The notes beneath the pieces are model-generated. The model saw only the letters and a program-made list of their open reading frames with translations. It did not search any database and was not told the DNA's origin. The position numbers and the translations under genes were made by a program. A DNA stretch of 5,237 nt from an uncultured Bacteroidales bacterium. GTDB taxonomy: Bacteria; Bacteroidota; Bacteroidia; Bacteroidales; ML635J-15. The stretch covers positions 1 to 5,237 of the forward strand of contig CAJOEG010000117.1 in assembly GCA_905233405.1 (NCBI GenBank), read 5' to 3'. Shown piece after piece: positions 1-5,237 of this stretch (the stretch's first letter is position 1; each line of letters opens with the position of its first letter).

Positions 1-787
1 CGGTTATGCCGTTTTCTCCAATCTTAACAACCTTGAGGTCAGCACCATCGAGAACAAGACCTTTGTCGCGTTCCTTACCGAAAATCATTGGCTTGCCGTG
101 TTCGAGCATTACTACATTGTCGTCGCGAACATCCTTACCAATAATGCTTTCGTGAATCTTATCGTTGAAGATAACGCAGTTCTGCAATACTTCAACAATC
201 GAAGCACCCTTGTGAGCATTAGCAGCAATCAAGGTCTTTTCGAGGTTGCGTGGCTCCTTGTCGATAACTCTTGCGAAGAAGTTGCCTTCTGCACCGATTA
301 CGAGTTCGCCCGGCTTGAAAGGATTCTCGATTGTTCCATCGGGTGACGACTTTGTAATCGAACCGTAAGGAGTTGTCGGAGAATACTGTCCCTTTGTAAG
401 ACCGTAAATCTTATTGTTGAATACCAACACGTTGATGTCGATGTTTCTGCGAATCAAATGAATGAAATGGTTTCCACCGATAGCCATCGAGTCGCCGTCG
501 CCGGTAGCGAGCCAAACATTAAGGTCTGGACGAGCCGACTTCAAGCCCGAAGCAATAGCAGCACCTCTTCCGTGCAATGTATGGAAGCCGTAAGTCTTCA
601 TATAGTACGGAAAACGCGACGAGCAACCAATACCCGATACGAATACTATCTTTTCCTTTGGAACTCCAATCTGCGGAAGAGCATTCTGCACTGCAGCCAA
701 AATTGAATAACTACCACAACCTGCACACCATTTTACTGGACCTGCGGTCTGAAAGTCTTCTCTTGTAAGTTTCTGTACTTCTTCCAT
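1..787 (-). CDS. korB: 2-oxoacid:ferredoxin oxidoreductase beta subunit (KorB), 3' end missing
   Basis: This is the thiamine diphosphate (TPP) and iron-sulfur subunit of a cytoplasmic 2-oxoacid:ferredoxin oxidoreductase. With KorA it oxidatively decarboxylates a 2-oxoacid, probably 2-oxoglutarate, to the acyl-CoA and passes electrons to ferredoxin; the reaction can run in reverse. I translated it from ATG at 787-785 and it stays open for 262 codons to the window edge. Family members are usually about 330-340 residues, so roughly the last fifth is missing. Visible features are WCAGCG (Cys21, Cys24), GIGCSS (Cys55) and QNCVIFN (Cys204), which fit the four [4Fe-4S] ligands of the family. The TPP/Mg motif begins GDGDS at 96-100 and ends at NNKIYGLTKGQ (124-134). 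The start lies 5 nt after the korA stop, so translation is probably coupled; there is no Shine-Dalgarno, as is usual in Bacteroidota. The exact 2-oxoacid cannot be read from sequence; pyruvate or another 2-oxoacid remains possible. Confidence 0.95.
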   Translation of the reverse strand, partial: MEEVQKLTREDFQTAGPVKWCAGCGSYSILAAVQNALPQIGVPKEKIVFVSGIGCSSRFPYYMKTYGFHTLHGRGAAIASGLKSARPDLNVWLATGDGDSMAIGGNHFIHLIRRNIDINVLVFNNKIYGLTKGQYSPTTPYGSITKSSPDGTIENPFKPGELVIGAEGNFFARVIDKEPRNLEKTLIAANAHKGASIVEVLQNCVIFNDKIHESIIGKDVRDDNVVMLEHGKPMIFGKERDKGLVLDGADLKVVKIGENGIT

Positions 788-792
788 AATTA

Positions 793-2649
793 CTATTTTG
801 CTAAAAGTTGTTTAAATTTCTCTTTCAATTCACTAATAAAGAACGGCAATCCCTGTACCTTGTTGTACTGTTCGTACGGATACTGCGGATACTGGGTGCG
901 CAGGTAATCTGCAAACTGACCAAGGTTCAATTCGCAAACAACGCGCTTCTTGAACTTCTTCAAGACATCCTCGGTGTTCTTTGGCAACGGGAAGATGTAG
1001 TTGAAGTGTGCCAAGCTGACATCGTAGCCTTCTTCTCTCATTTCCTTTACAGCCATGTTCAAAGCACCAAAAGTACCACCCCAGCCTATTACGAGGAGTT
1101 CGCCACCGTTCTGGCTACCGATGATTTCCTGCTGTGGAATGTAGTTGGCAATGCGCTGTACCTTTTCGGCACGGTAGTTTGTCATAACCTGATGGTTCAT
1201 CGGGTCGTGTGAAACATCACCGTAAACATCCGACTTTTCAAGACCGCCGATTCTGTGTTCCAAGCCCTTCTGACCCGGCAAAGCCCACATACGGTTCAAC
1301 TTTTCAGCATCACGCTTATAAGGCTGATATTCGGGGTCGTTGTCCTTTACGAACGGAGGAACAATCTTTGGTATAGCTTCGTAGTTAGGGATTTCCCACA
1401 ATTCGGTACCGTTAGCCAAGTAGCCGTCGGTAAGGAGGATAACCGGAGTCATGTGTTCAACAGCAATCTTGCAGGCTTCGTATGCGAAGTTGAAGCAGTT
1501 GCCTGGAGTTGAAGCGGCGATAACCGGCATTGGAGATTCGCCGTGACGACCGTGGATTGCCTGAAGCAAGTCGCTCTGTTCGGTCTTGGTTGGCAAACCT
1601 GTTGAAGGACCACCACGCTGAACATCAACGATTACCAATGGCAATTCGGTGATAACAGCCAAACCTGCAGCTTCGGTCTTAAGAGCAAGACCAGGACCCG
1701 ATGTCGAAGTAACACCAAGATTTCCACCGAAGCTTGCACCTATTGCAGTACAAATACCAGCAATTTCGTCTTCTGCCTGGAATGTCTTAACACCCAAGTG
1801 TTTGTGCTTGCACAATTCGTGCAAAATGTCCGAAGCAGGAGTAATAGGATAAGAACCGAGGAAGAGCTTCAAGCCAGCCTTTTCAGCACCAGCCATCAAA
1901 CCCCAAGCGGTAGCGGTGTTACCGGTAATCTGACGGAACATACCCTTCTTTCCAGCAACTGGCTTTACATAGAACTGGGTTGCAATAGCCTCGAGAGTGT
2001 CGGCGTAGTTGTAACCAGCGTGAAGAACTGCAACATTCGGAGCAATCAAAGCAGGCTTCTTTGCAAATTTCTTCTCGATGAATTCCTCTTCAACCTTCAT
2101 GTCGCGGTTGAACAACCAGATAAGCATACCCATTACGAACTGGTTGCGTGTCTTGTCGGCCGTCTTGACATCGATTCCGAGGTTGAGGTCGTTCACTGTA
2201 GAACGCGACAACGAGGTTATCGGAGCCTTGATTACTGTGTAGTCGTCGAGGTCGTTGCTCTGTAGCGGGTCGTAGTCGTAACCTGCCTTTTCGCAGTGCT
2301 TCTGGTCGAAGCTGTCAACATCCACTATGATTGTTGCGCCCGGCTTTACCCACTTCATATTGGTCTTCAAGGCTGCAGGGTTCATTGCGATGAGAACATC
2401 TGCAAGGTCGCCAGGAGTCTGTACTTCCTTTGCACCGATATGTACCTGGAATCCCGATACGCCTGCTACGGTTCCTTGAGGAGCCCTGATTTCAGCAGGA
2501 TAATCCGGGAAAGTTAATAATTCGTTTCCAAATGAAGCTGAAGCATCTGAAAACTGAGTGCCTGTAAGCTGCATTCCGTCGCCAGAGTCGCCGGCGAACT
2601 TTATTACAACTTCTTCAAGTTCTACTATTTTCTTTTGTTTATCACTCAT
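793..2649 (-). CDS. korA: 2-oxoacid:ferredoxin oxidoreductase alpha subunit, gamma-alpha fusion (KorA)
   Basis: This 618-residue protein is the partner of KorB in 2-oxoacid (probably 2-oxoglutarate):ferredoxin oxidoreductase, an oxygen-sensitive TPP enzyme used by anaerobes in place of, or in reverse of, the 2-oxoglutarate dehydrogenase step. It is the fused form. An N-terminal gamma domain (about 14-205) starts with FAGDSGDG (18-25). The alpha or pyrimidine-binding domain (about 240-450) carries YPITP at 267-271, the family's substrate/CoA-binding motif, then TSTSGPG (314-320) and QRGGPSTGLPTKTEQSD (344-360). Arg345 and Thr354 sit in the conserved substrate-contact segment. A C-terminal domain follows (about 515-618, with GELLVIGWGGTFGA). 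The length is normal for the fused family and no frame break is seen. The ATG at 2649 is the natural start, with a promoter just upstream. The TAG stop is followed 5 nt later by korB. No korD-type ferredoxin gene precedes it here; gyrB does. Assignment to the KorA family is firm; 2-oxoglutarate as substrate is inferred. Confidence 0.96.
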   Translation of the reverse strand: MSDKQKKIVELEEVVIKFAGDSGDGMQLTGTQFSDASASFGNELLTFPDYPAEIRAPQGTVAGVSGFQVHIGAKEVQTPGDLADVLIAMNPAALKTNMKWVKPGATIIVDVDSFDQKHCEKAGYDYDPLQSNDLDDYTVIKAPITSLSRSTVNDLNLGIDVKTADKTRNQFVMGMLIWLFNRDMKVEEEFIEKKFAKKPALIAPNVAVLHAGYNYADTLEAIATQFYVKPVAGKKGMFRQITGNTATAWGLMAGAEKAGLKLFLGSYPITPASDILHELCKHKHLGVKTFQAEDEIAGICTAIGASFGGNLGVTSTSGPGLALKTEAAGLAVITELPLVIVDVQRGGPSTGLPTKTEQSDLLQAIHGRHGESPMPVIAASTPGNCFNFAYEACKIAVEHMTPVILLTDGYLANGTELWEIPNYEAIPKIVPPFVKDNDPEYQPYKRDAEKLNRMWALPGQKGLEHRIGGLEKSDVYGDVSHDPMNHQVMTNYRAEKVQRIANYIPQQEIIGSQNGGELLVIGWGGTFGALNMAVKEMREEGYDVSLAHFNYIFPLPKNTEDVLKKFKKRVVCELNLGQFADYLRTQYPQYPYEQYNKVQGLPFFISELKEKFKQLLAK

Positions 2650-2674
2650 TGCTGTGTATTTAAAAATTTTACCG

Positions 2675-2703
2675 CAAAATTATTTCTTTTATATCAATTA
2701 CAA
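2675..2703 (-). promoter_or_regulatory. Putative Bacteroidota-type promoter for korAB
   Basis: Read on the minus strand, TAATTTTG at 2682-2675 matches the Bacteroidota -7 consensus TAnnTTTG exactly. An ATTG (three of four matches to the -33 TTTG) ends at 2701, giving an 18-nt spacer. The expected transcription start is near 2667, leaving a leader of about 18 nt before the korA ATG. This suggests that korAB is transcribed independently of gyrB, even though the genes are co-directional. The matches are read from sequence; activity is inferred. Confidence 0.6.
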
Positions 2704-2716
2704 TCGCTTTTTTAAT

Positions 2717-2728
2717 TGTTATATAACA
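2717..2728. repeat. Perfect 12-bp palindrome in the gyrB-korA gap
   Basis: TGTTATATAACA is a perfect palindrome about 14 bp upstream of the putative korA -33 element. No T-run follows it on the minus strand (the next bases are ATTAAAAAAG), so it does not look like an intrinsic terminator for gyrB. A regulator-binding dyad upstream of korAB is possible. In AT-rich sequence a short palindrome can also arise by chance. A second, looser inverted repeat (CAATTA 2695-2700 with TAATTG 2713-2718) overlaps this area. Confidence 0.4.
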
Positions 2729-2734
2729 CATATT

Positions 2735-4720
2735 TTAAGCATCAATGTTGGCGTATGTTGCGTGAGCCTCAATGAATTCACGACGCGGACCAACTTCGTC
2801 GCCCATAAGCATCGAGAAAATTCTGTCGGCTTCGCTGGCGTTTTCTATCGACACCTGCTTTACGGTTCTGCCGTTCGGGTCCATAGTGGTTTCCCAAAGC
2901 TGGTCATCGTTCATTTCACCAAGACCTTTGTAACGCTGAACCTTCAAGCCCGACTCGCTGCCCTTGCCCATCTCGTTGACCAAGGCGATACGTTCTTCCT
3001 CTGTCCATGCATACTTGCCAACATTGCCCTTCTTAACCAAGTACAGCGGAGGCATAGCTATATATAGGTATCCCTTTTCGATAATCGGACGCATGTAGCG
3101 GAAGAAGAAAGTCATGATCAGCGTTGCAATGTGACGACCATCGACATCGGCATCGGCCATGATGATAATCTTGTGATAACGAAGCTTTTCGAGGTTCAGA
3201 GCCTTGCTGTCTTCTGCCGTTCCTATTGTCACGCCGAGAGCCGAATATATGTTCTTGATTTCCTCGCTGTCGAGAACGCGGTGAGGCATTGCCTTTTCCA
3301 CATTCAAAATCTTACCGCGCAACGGAAGGATTGCCTGGAAGTTCTTGTCCCTACCCTGCTTTGCCGTACCGCCTGCAGAATCACCCTCGACGAGGAAAAG
3401 TTCGCACTTTTCGGGGTCGCGGTCGGAGCAGTCGGCCAACTTACCAGGAAGTCCAGCACCTGTCATAACATTCTTGCGCTGAACCTGTTCACGGGCCTTG
3501 CGTGCTGCAATACGCGCCTGTGCTGCAAGAACAACCTTATCAACGATTGCCTTTGCCTCGTTGGGATTTTCCTCGAGGTAAATGCTAAGCATCTCACTTA
3601 CAGCCTGGTCAACTACACCTATAATATCACTGTTACCGAGTTTGGTCTTTGTCTGTCCTTCGAACTGCGGTTCGGCAACCTTTACCGAAATAACAGCGGT
3701 AAGACCTTCGCGGAAGTCGTCGCCACTGATTTCGACCTTTGCCTTTGCCAGCATTCCCGAAGTTTCGGCGTAGTTCTTCAAGGTTCTTGTCAAACCACGG
3801 CGGAAACCTGTCAAGTGAGTACCACCTTCTATCGTGTTGATATTGTTTACGAACGAGTGAAGGTTTTCGGTGTATTCGTTGTTGTACTGAAGTGCGATTT
3901 CAACAGGAACGCCATTCTTTACTGTCGAAGTGTGGATAACGCTGCCCGTGAGCTTTTCGCGGCCTTCGTCGAGGTATTCAACGAATTCGCTCAAGCCGTG
4001 TTCCGAATAGAATTCCTTGCGGAGATTTTCGCCGTTCTCGTCCTTTACTCTTTCGTCCTCGAGAACAAGCCTTATGCCCTTGTTCAGGTACGACAAGTCG
4101 CGGATTCGGGTTTCAAGGATATCGTACTTGTATTCGGTGACGGTGAAAATTGTATCATCTGGCCAGAATTCCACCTGAGTACCAGTCTTGTCCGAATCGC
4201 CGATAACTTCAACCTGAGTCATAGGCTTTCCGTAGGCGTATTCCTGACGATACATCTTGCCTTCGCGGCAAACGGTAGCGATGAGTTTCTTCGACAATGC
4301 GTTGACGCAGGAAACACCTACGCCGTGCAGACCGCCAGAAACCTTGTACGAACCCTTGTCGAACTTACCACCAGCGTGAAGAACTGTCATAACGACTTCG
4401 AGAGCCGACTTGTGTTCTTTCTCGTGCATTCCGACAGGAATACCACGACCGTTATCCCTGACAAGTATCGAATTGTCCTTTCCGATGCGGACATATATCT
4501 CGTTGCAGTAGCCTGCCATAGCCTCGTCGATTGAGTTATCAACAACCTCATAAACGAGATGGTGCAGACCTTTTTCACTAATATCACCAATGTACATGGC
4601 CGGACGCTTACGCACAGCCTCCAAACCTTCCAGAACCTGAATGCTATTCGCAGAATAGTCTGCGCCCGTTTGCTGGGCATTTACAGCGCCGTTCTGTTCC
4701 AAGTCTTTATCTTCTGCCAT
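2735..4720 (-). CDS. gyrB: DNA gyrase subunit B (GyrB)
   Basis: This is the ATPase subunit of DNA gyrase, which with GyrA (not in the window) introduces negative supercoils. From ATG at 4720 it is 661 residues. The GHKL ATPase domain shows EVVDNSIDEA with catalytic Glu58 and Mg ligand Asn62, DNGRGIP at 89-95, the ATP lid GGLHGVG at 129-135, and QTK at 356-358. The Toprim domain has EGDSAGG (445-451), PLRGKILN (466-473) and DADVDG (523-528). The C-terminal signature is QRYKGLGEMN (595-604). The roughly 170-residue insert of E. coli GyrB is absent, as in most bacteria. Arg152 and Thr181 align with E. coli Arg136 and Thr165, so the aminocoumarin pocket looks intact. Arg468 replaces E. coli Lys447, a natural difference shared with many non-enteric bacteria. 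The frame stays open for 52 further codons to an ATG at 4876. That extension is not family-like, and it contains the promoter, so 4720 is preferred. ParE is a less likely alternative. Confidence 0.96.
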   Translation of the reverse strand: MAEDKDLEQNGAVNAQQTGADYSANSIQVLEGLEAVRKRPAMYIGDISEKGLHHLVYEVVDNSIDEAMAGYCNEIYVRIGKDNSILVRDNGRGIPVGMHEKEHKSALEVVMTVLHAGGKFDKGSYKVSGGLHGVGVSCVNALSKKLIATVCREGKMYRQEYAYGKPMTQVEVIGDSDKTGTQVEFWPDDTIFTVTEYKYDILETRIRDLSYLNKGIRLVLEDERVKDENGENLRKEFYSEHGLSEFVEYLDEGREKLTGSVIHTSTVKNGVPVEIALQYNNEYTENLHSFVNNINTIEGGTHLTGFRRGLTRTLKNYAETSGMLAKAKVEISGDDFREGLTAVISVKVAEPQFEGQTKTKLGNSDIIGVVDQAVSEMLSIYLEENPNEAKAIVDKVVLAAQARIAARKAREQVQRKNVMTGAGLPGKLADCSDRDPEKCELFLVEGDSAGGTAKQGRDKNFQAILPLRGKILNVEKAMPHRVLDSEEIKNIYSALGVTIGTAEDSKALNLEKLRYHKIIIMADADVDGRHIATLIMTFFFRYMRPIIEKGYLYIAMPPLYLVKKGNVGKYAWTEEERIALVNEMGKGSESGLKVQRYKGLGEMNDDQLWETTMDPNGRTVKQVSIENASEADRIFSMLMGDEVGPRREFIEAHATYANIDA

Positions 4721-4748
4721 AAAATTTTTTATTTTCTTTAAACGTGCG

Positions 4749-4780
4749 CAAAGGTAACAAATTTCCAACGGAAAATCGAA
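4749..4780 (-). promoter_or_regulatory. Putative gyrB promoter, which decides the gyrB start
   Basis: On the minus strand TACCTTTG at 4756-4749 is an exact match to TAnnTTTG. TTCG at 4780-4777 matches three of four bases of the -33 TTTG with a 20-nt spacer. Transcription would begin near 4742, about 21 nt before the ATG at 4720. The upstream in-frame ATG at 4876 would then lie outside the transcript, which argues for the shorter 661-residue GyrB. The sequence before the ATG is A/T-rich with no Shine-Dalgarno. Confidence 0.6.
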
Positions 4781-4791
4781 GTTTTTAAAGA

Positions 4792-4810
4792 TAGTTATTA
4801 ACCGAATTTG
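4792..4810 (+). repeat. Imperfect direct repeat, copy 1
   Basis: TAGTTATTAACCGAATTTG shares TAGTTATT, then TAACCGAAT, then TTTG in the same order with 4991-5017, where two short insertions separate the blocks. This copy lies about 12 bp upstream of the putative gyrB -33 element. It could be a shared regulator site or chance similarity in AT-rich DNA. Confidence 0.35.
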
Positions 4811-4880
4811 AGGGTAAAAGTTGACAAAAAGGCTAACAGGCTTGAAGGATAAATTTACAAGAAAGATATTTGCCATTTTA

Positions 4881-4912
4881 TTTGGCGATTCGGAAAAATT
4901 GTACTACTTTTG
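4881..4912 (+). promoter_or_regulatory. Consensus Bacteroidota promoter, plus strand
   Basis: TTTG at 4881-4884 and TACTTTTG at 4905-4912 match both the -33 (TTTG) and -7 (TAnnTTTG) consensus exactly, with a 20-nt spacer. It is the best promoter in the window. Transcription would start near 4919 and read rightward, away from gyrB. It implies a transcript with a leader of about 185 nt before the next credible start codon at 5106, or a non-coding RNA. Confidence 0.65.
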
Positions 4913-4970
4913 TAACATGAAAAATGAAAAGAAATGAAAGTCATGAAATTTATATTTAAACCGATTTAAT

Positions 4971-4985
4971 GGTTAATTTTTAACC
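4971..4985 (+). repeat. Hairpin 1 of the leader (GGTTAA/TTAACC)
   Basis: A perfect 6-bp inverted repeat, GGTTAA at 4971-4976 and TTAACC at 4980-4985, with a TTT loop. It is A/T-rich and so weak as RNA structure. No pure T-tract follows on the plus strand, so it is not a good terminator. It could equally be a DNA-level operator dyad. Confidence 0.45.
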
Positions 4986-4988
4986 AAA

Positions 4989-5006
4989 GTTAGTTATTTT
5001 ACTAAC
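4989..5006 (+). repeat. Hairpin 2 of the leader (GTTAGT/ACTAAC)
   Basis: A perfect 6-bp inverted repeat, GTTAGT at 4989-4994 and ACTAAC at 5001-5006, with a 6-nt loop TATTTT. It begins 3 nt after hairpin 1. GGTT at 4971 could alternatively pair with AACC at 5004-5007, so the two arms may form competing structures. It overlaps the second copy of the direct repeat. Confidence 0.45.
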
Positions 5007-5017
5007 CGAATAATTTG
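4991..5017 (+). repeat. Imperfect direct repeat, copy 2
   Basis: This copy contains TAGTTATT (4991-4998), TAACCGAAT (5003-5011) and TTTG (5014-5017), in the same order as 4792-4810. It lies about 80 nt downstream of the plus-strand promoter, whereas copy 1 lies just upstream of the gyrB promoter. A related AACCGA also occurs at 4959-4964. Confidence 0.35.
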
Positions 5018-5021
5018 CTCT

Positions 5022-5050
5022 GCATAGTTGCGACGGATTTTGTCGTATGC
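5022..5050 (+). repeat. Hairpin 3 of the leader, bulged stem
   Basis: The outer stem is GCATA (5022-5026) with TATGC (5046-5050) and the inner stem is CGAC (5031-5034) with GTCG (5042-5045). There is a 4-nt bulge GTTG on the 5' side and a 7-nt loop. This gives nine Watson-Crick pairs and is the most stable-looking structure in the region. It ends 55 nt before the small ORF and has no following T-run, so a regulatory leader element is more likely than a terminator. Confidence 0.45.
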
Positions 5051-5105
5051 TGTGTATTGCTTTGCGCTGTAAAATTTGAAATTTGTTTAACTAAAAAAAT
5101 AAAAA

Positions 5106-5231
5106 ATGAAGAAAGCTGTTAAAAAAGTTAAGTTTAATGCATTGAGGTCGTTCTGCGAGATTTCCAAGAAATTAGAATCGAGCAATGCCATTATGCTGCA
5201 TGAGTTTTTGCCAGCAGCGGTTTATTTATAG
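5106..5231 (+). CDS. Small basic protein of unknown function, 41 residues
   Basis: ATG at 5106 opens 41 codons ending in TAG at 5229-5231. I do not recognise the product. The N-terminal half is strongly basic (it starts MKKAVKKVKF, with more lysines near residue 21). The C-terminal end is hydrophobic and neutral (FLPAAVYL). It has one cysteine (17), no clear signal peptide, no convincing transmembrane helix and no GG leader-cleavage motif. In support of a gene, the start follows an A-rich stretch typical of Bacteroidota initiation, the ORF is richer in G+C than the DNA just before it, and a consensus promoter points toward it. Against it are the short length, a leader of about 185 nt, and the window ending 6 nt after the stop. 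It could instead be the front part of a broken longer gene, a leader peptide, or a chance ORF. Confidence 0.45.
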   Translation: MKKAVKKVKFNALRSFCEISKKLESSNAIMLHEFLPAAVYL

Positions 5232-5237
5232 AACGAT

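Larger units (their letters stand above)
4721..5105. other. 385-nt AT-rich divergent intergenic region
   Basis: No convincing gene lies here. It separates gyrB (minus strand) from the 41-codon ORF (plus strand). It contains one promoter-like element on each strand, an imperfect direct repeat (4792-4810 and 4991-5017) and three inverted repeats between 4971 and 5050. Tiny ORFs at 4917-4937 (6 codons plus stop) and 4934-4969 (11 codons plus stop) overlap by ATGA just after the plus-strand promoter. They are too short and A-rich to support as genes, and the first ATG would precede the predicted transcript start. I found no DnaA-box cluster, tRNA or known riboswitch. Confidence 0.8.

Noticed and set aside
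98..768. Plus-strand open frames of 63-82 codons opposite the left-edge gene
   Set aside because: The minus strand codes for KorB throughout, with TPP and iron-sulfur motifs; these frames are shadows.
808..2517. Several plus-strand open frames of 67-155 codons opposite korA
   Set aside because: All are antisense shadows of korA, which is intact with every family motif in place. None resembles a known protein.
2717..2728. Intrinsic terminator after gyrB
   Set aside because: The palindrome is entirely A/T-rich in its core and is followed on the minus strand by A-rich sequence and not a T-tract.
3131..4534. A 467-codon plus-strand open frame antisense to gyrB
   Set aside because: It lies wholly within gyrB, whose motifs are complete on the opposite strand. 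The frame is open because of gyrB codon bias; the translation is cysteine- and valine-rich with no recognisable domain, and no promoter or start context supports it.
4917..4969. Two overlapping mini-ORFs (6 and 11 codons, ATGA overlap) as leader peptides
   Set aside because: They have no run of regulatory codons, the first ATG lies at or before the predicted transcript start, and such short A-rich frames are expected by chance.
4721..5105. Replication origin next to gyrB
   Set aside because: I found no cluster of TTATCCACA-like DnaA boxes and no dnaA, dnaN or recF neighbour; AT-richness alone is not evidence.
5106..5231. RiPP precursor peptide
   Set aside because: The basic MKK-type start is common in Bacteroidota peptide leaders, but there is no GG cleavage site and no Cys/Ser/Thr-rich core, and no modification enzyme is visible in the window.

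Overview
The window most likely comes from a member of the Bacteroidota, probably the order Bacteroidales. Three things suggest this. GyrB is of the short form without the enterobacterial Toprim insert and reads like Bacteroidales GyrB. A two-subunit KorA/KorB 2-oxoacid:ferredoxin oxidoreductase indicates anaerobic metabolism. All three candidate promoters carry the Bacteroidota -7 element TAnnTTTG, and the starts are preceded by A/T-rich sequence with no Shine-Dalgarno. I cannot name the genus from sequence reading alone.

Layout, left to right. The minus strand holds korB (787 down to 1, its C-terminal end cut off by the window edge), korA (2649 to 793) and gyrB (best start 4720, end 2735). 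korA and korB are 5 nt apart and clearly form one unit. The 85-nt gap between gyrB and korA contains a good Bacteroidota promoter and a perfect 12-bp palindrome, so korAB probably has its own promoter, possibly with some read-through from gyrB. From 4721 to 5105 there is a 385-nt AT-rich divergent regulatory region. It contains the gyrB promoter on the minus strand, a strong-looking promoter on the plus strand, and then a leader with three inverted repeats. The plus strand ends with a 41-codon ORF (5106-5231) of unknown function.

The well-understood genes are housekeeping. GyrB is the ATPase subunit of DNA gyrase. KorAB catalyses ferredoxin-dependent interconversion of a 2-oxoacid (most likely 2-oxoglutarate) and its acyl-CoA. 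No functional link between gyrB and korAB is evident. I see no mobile element, CRISPR array, tRNA or rRNA. The only part with possibly undescribed biology is the plus-strand unit at the right end: a promoter, about 185 nt of potentially structured leader, and a short basic peptide. That evidence is suggestive, not strong.
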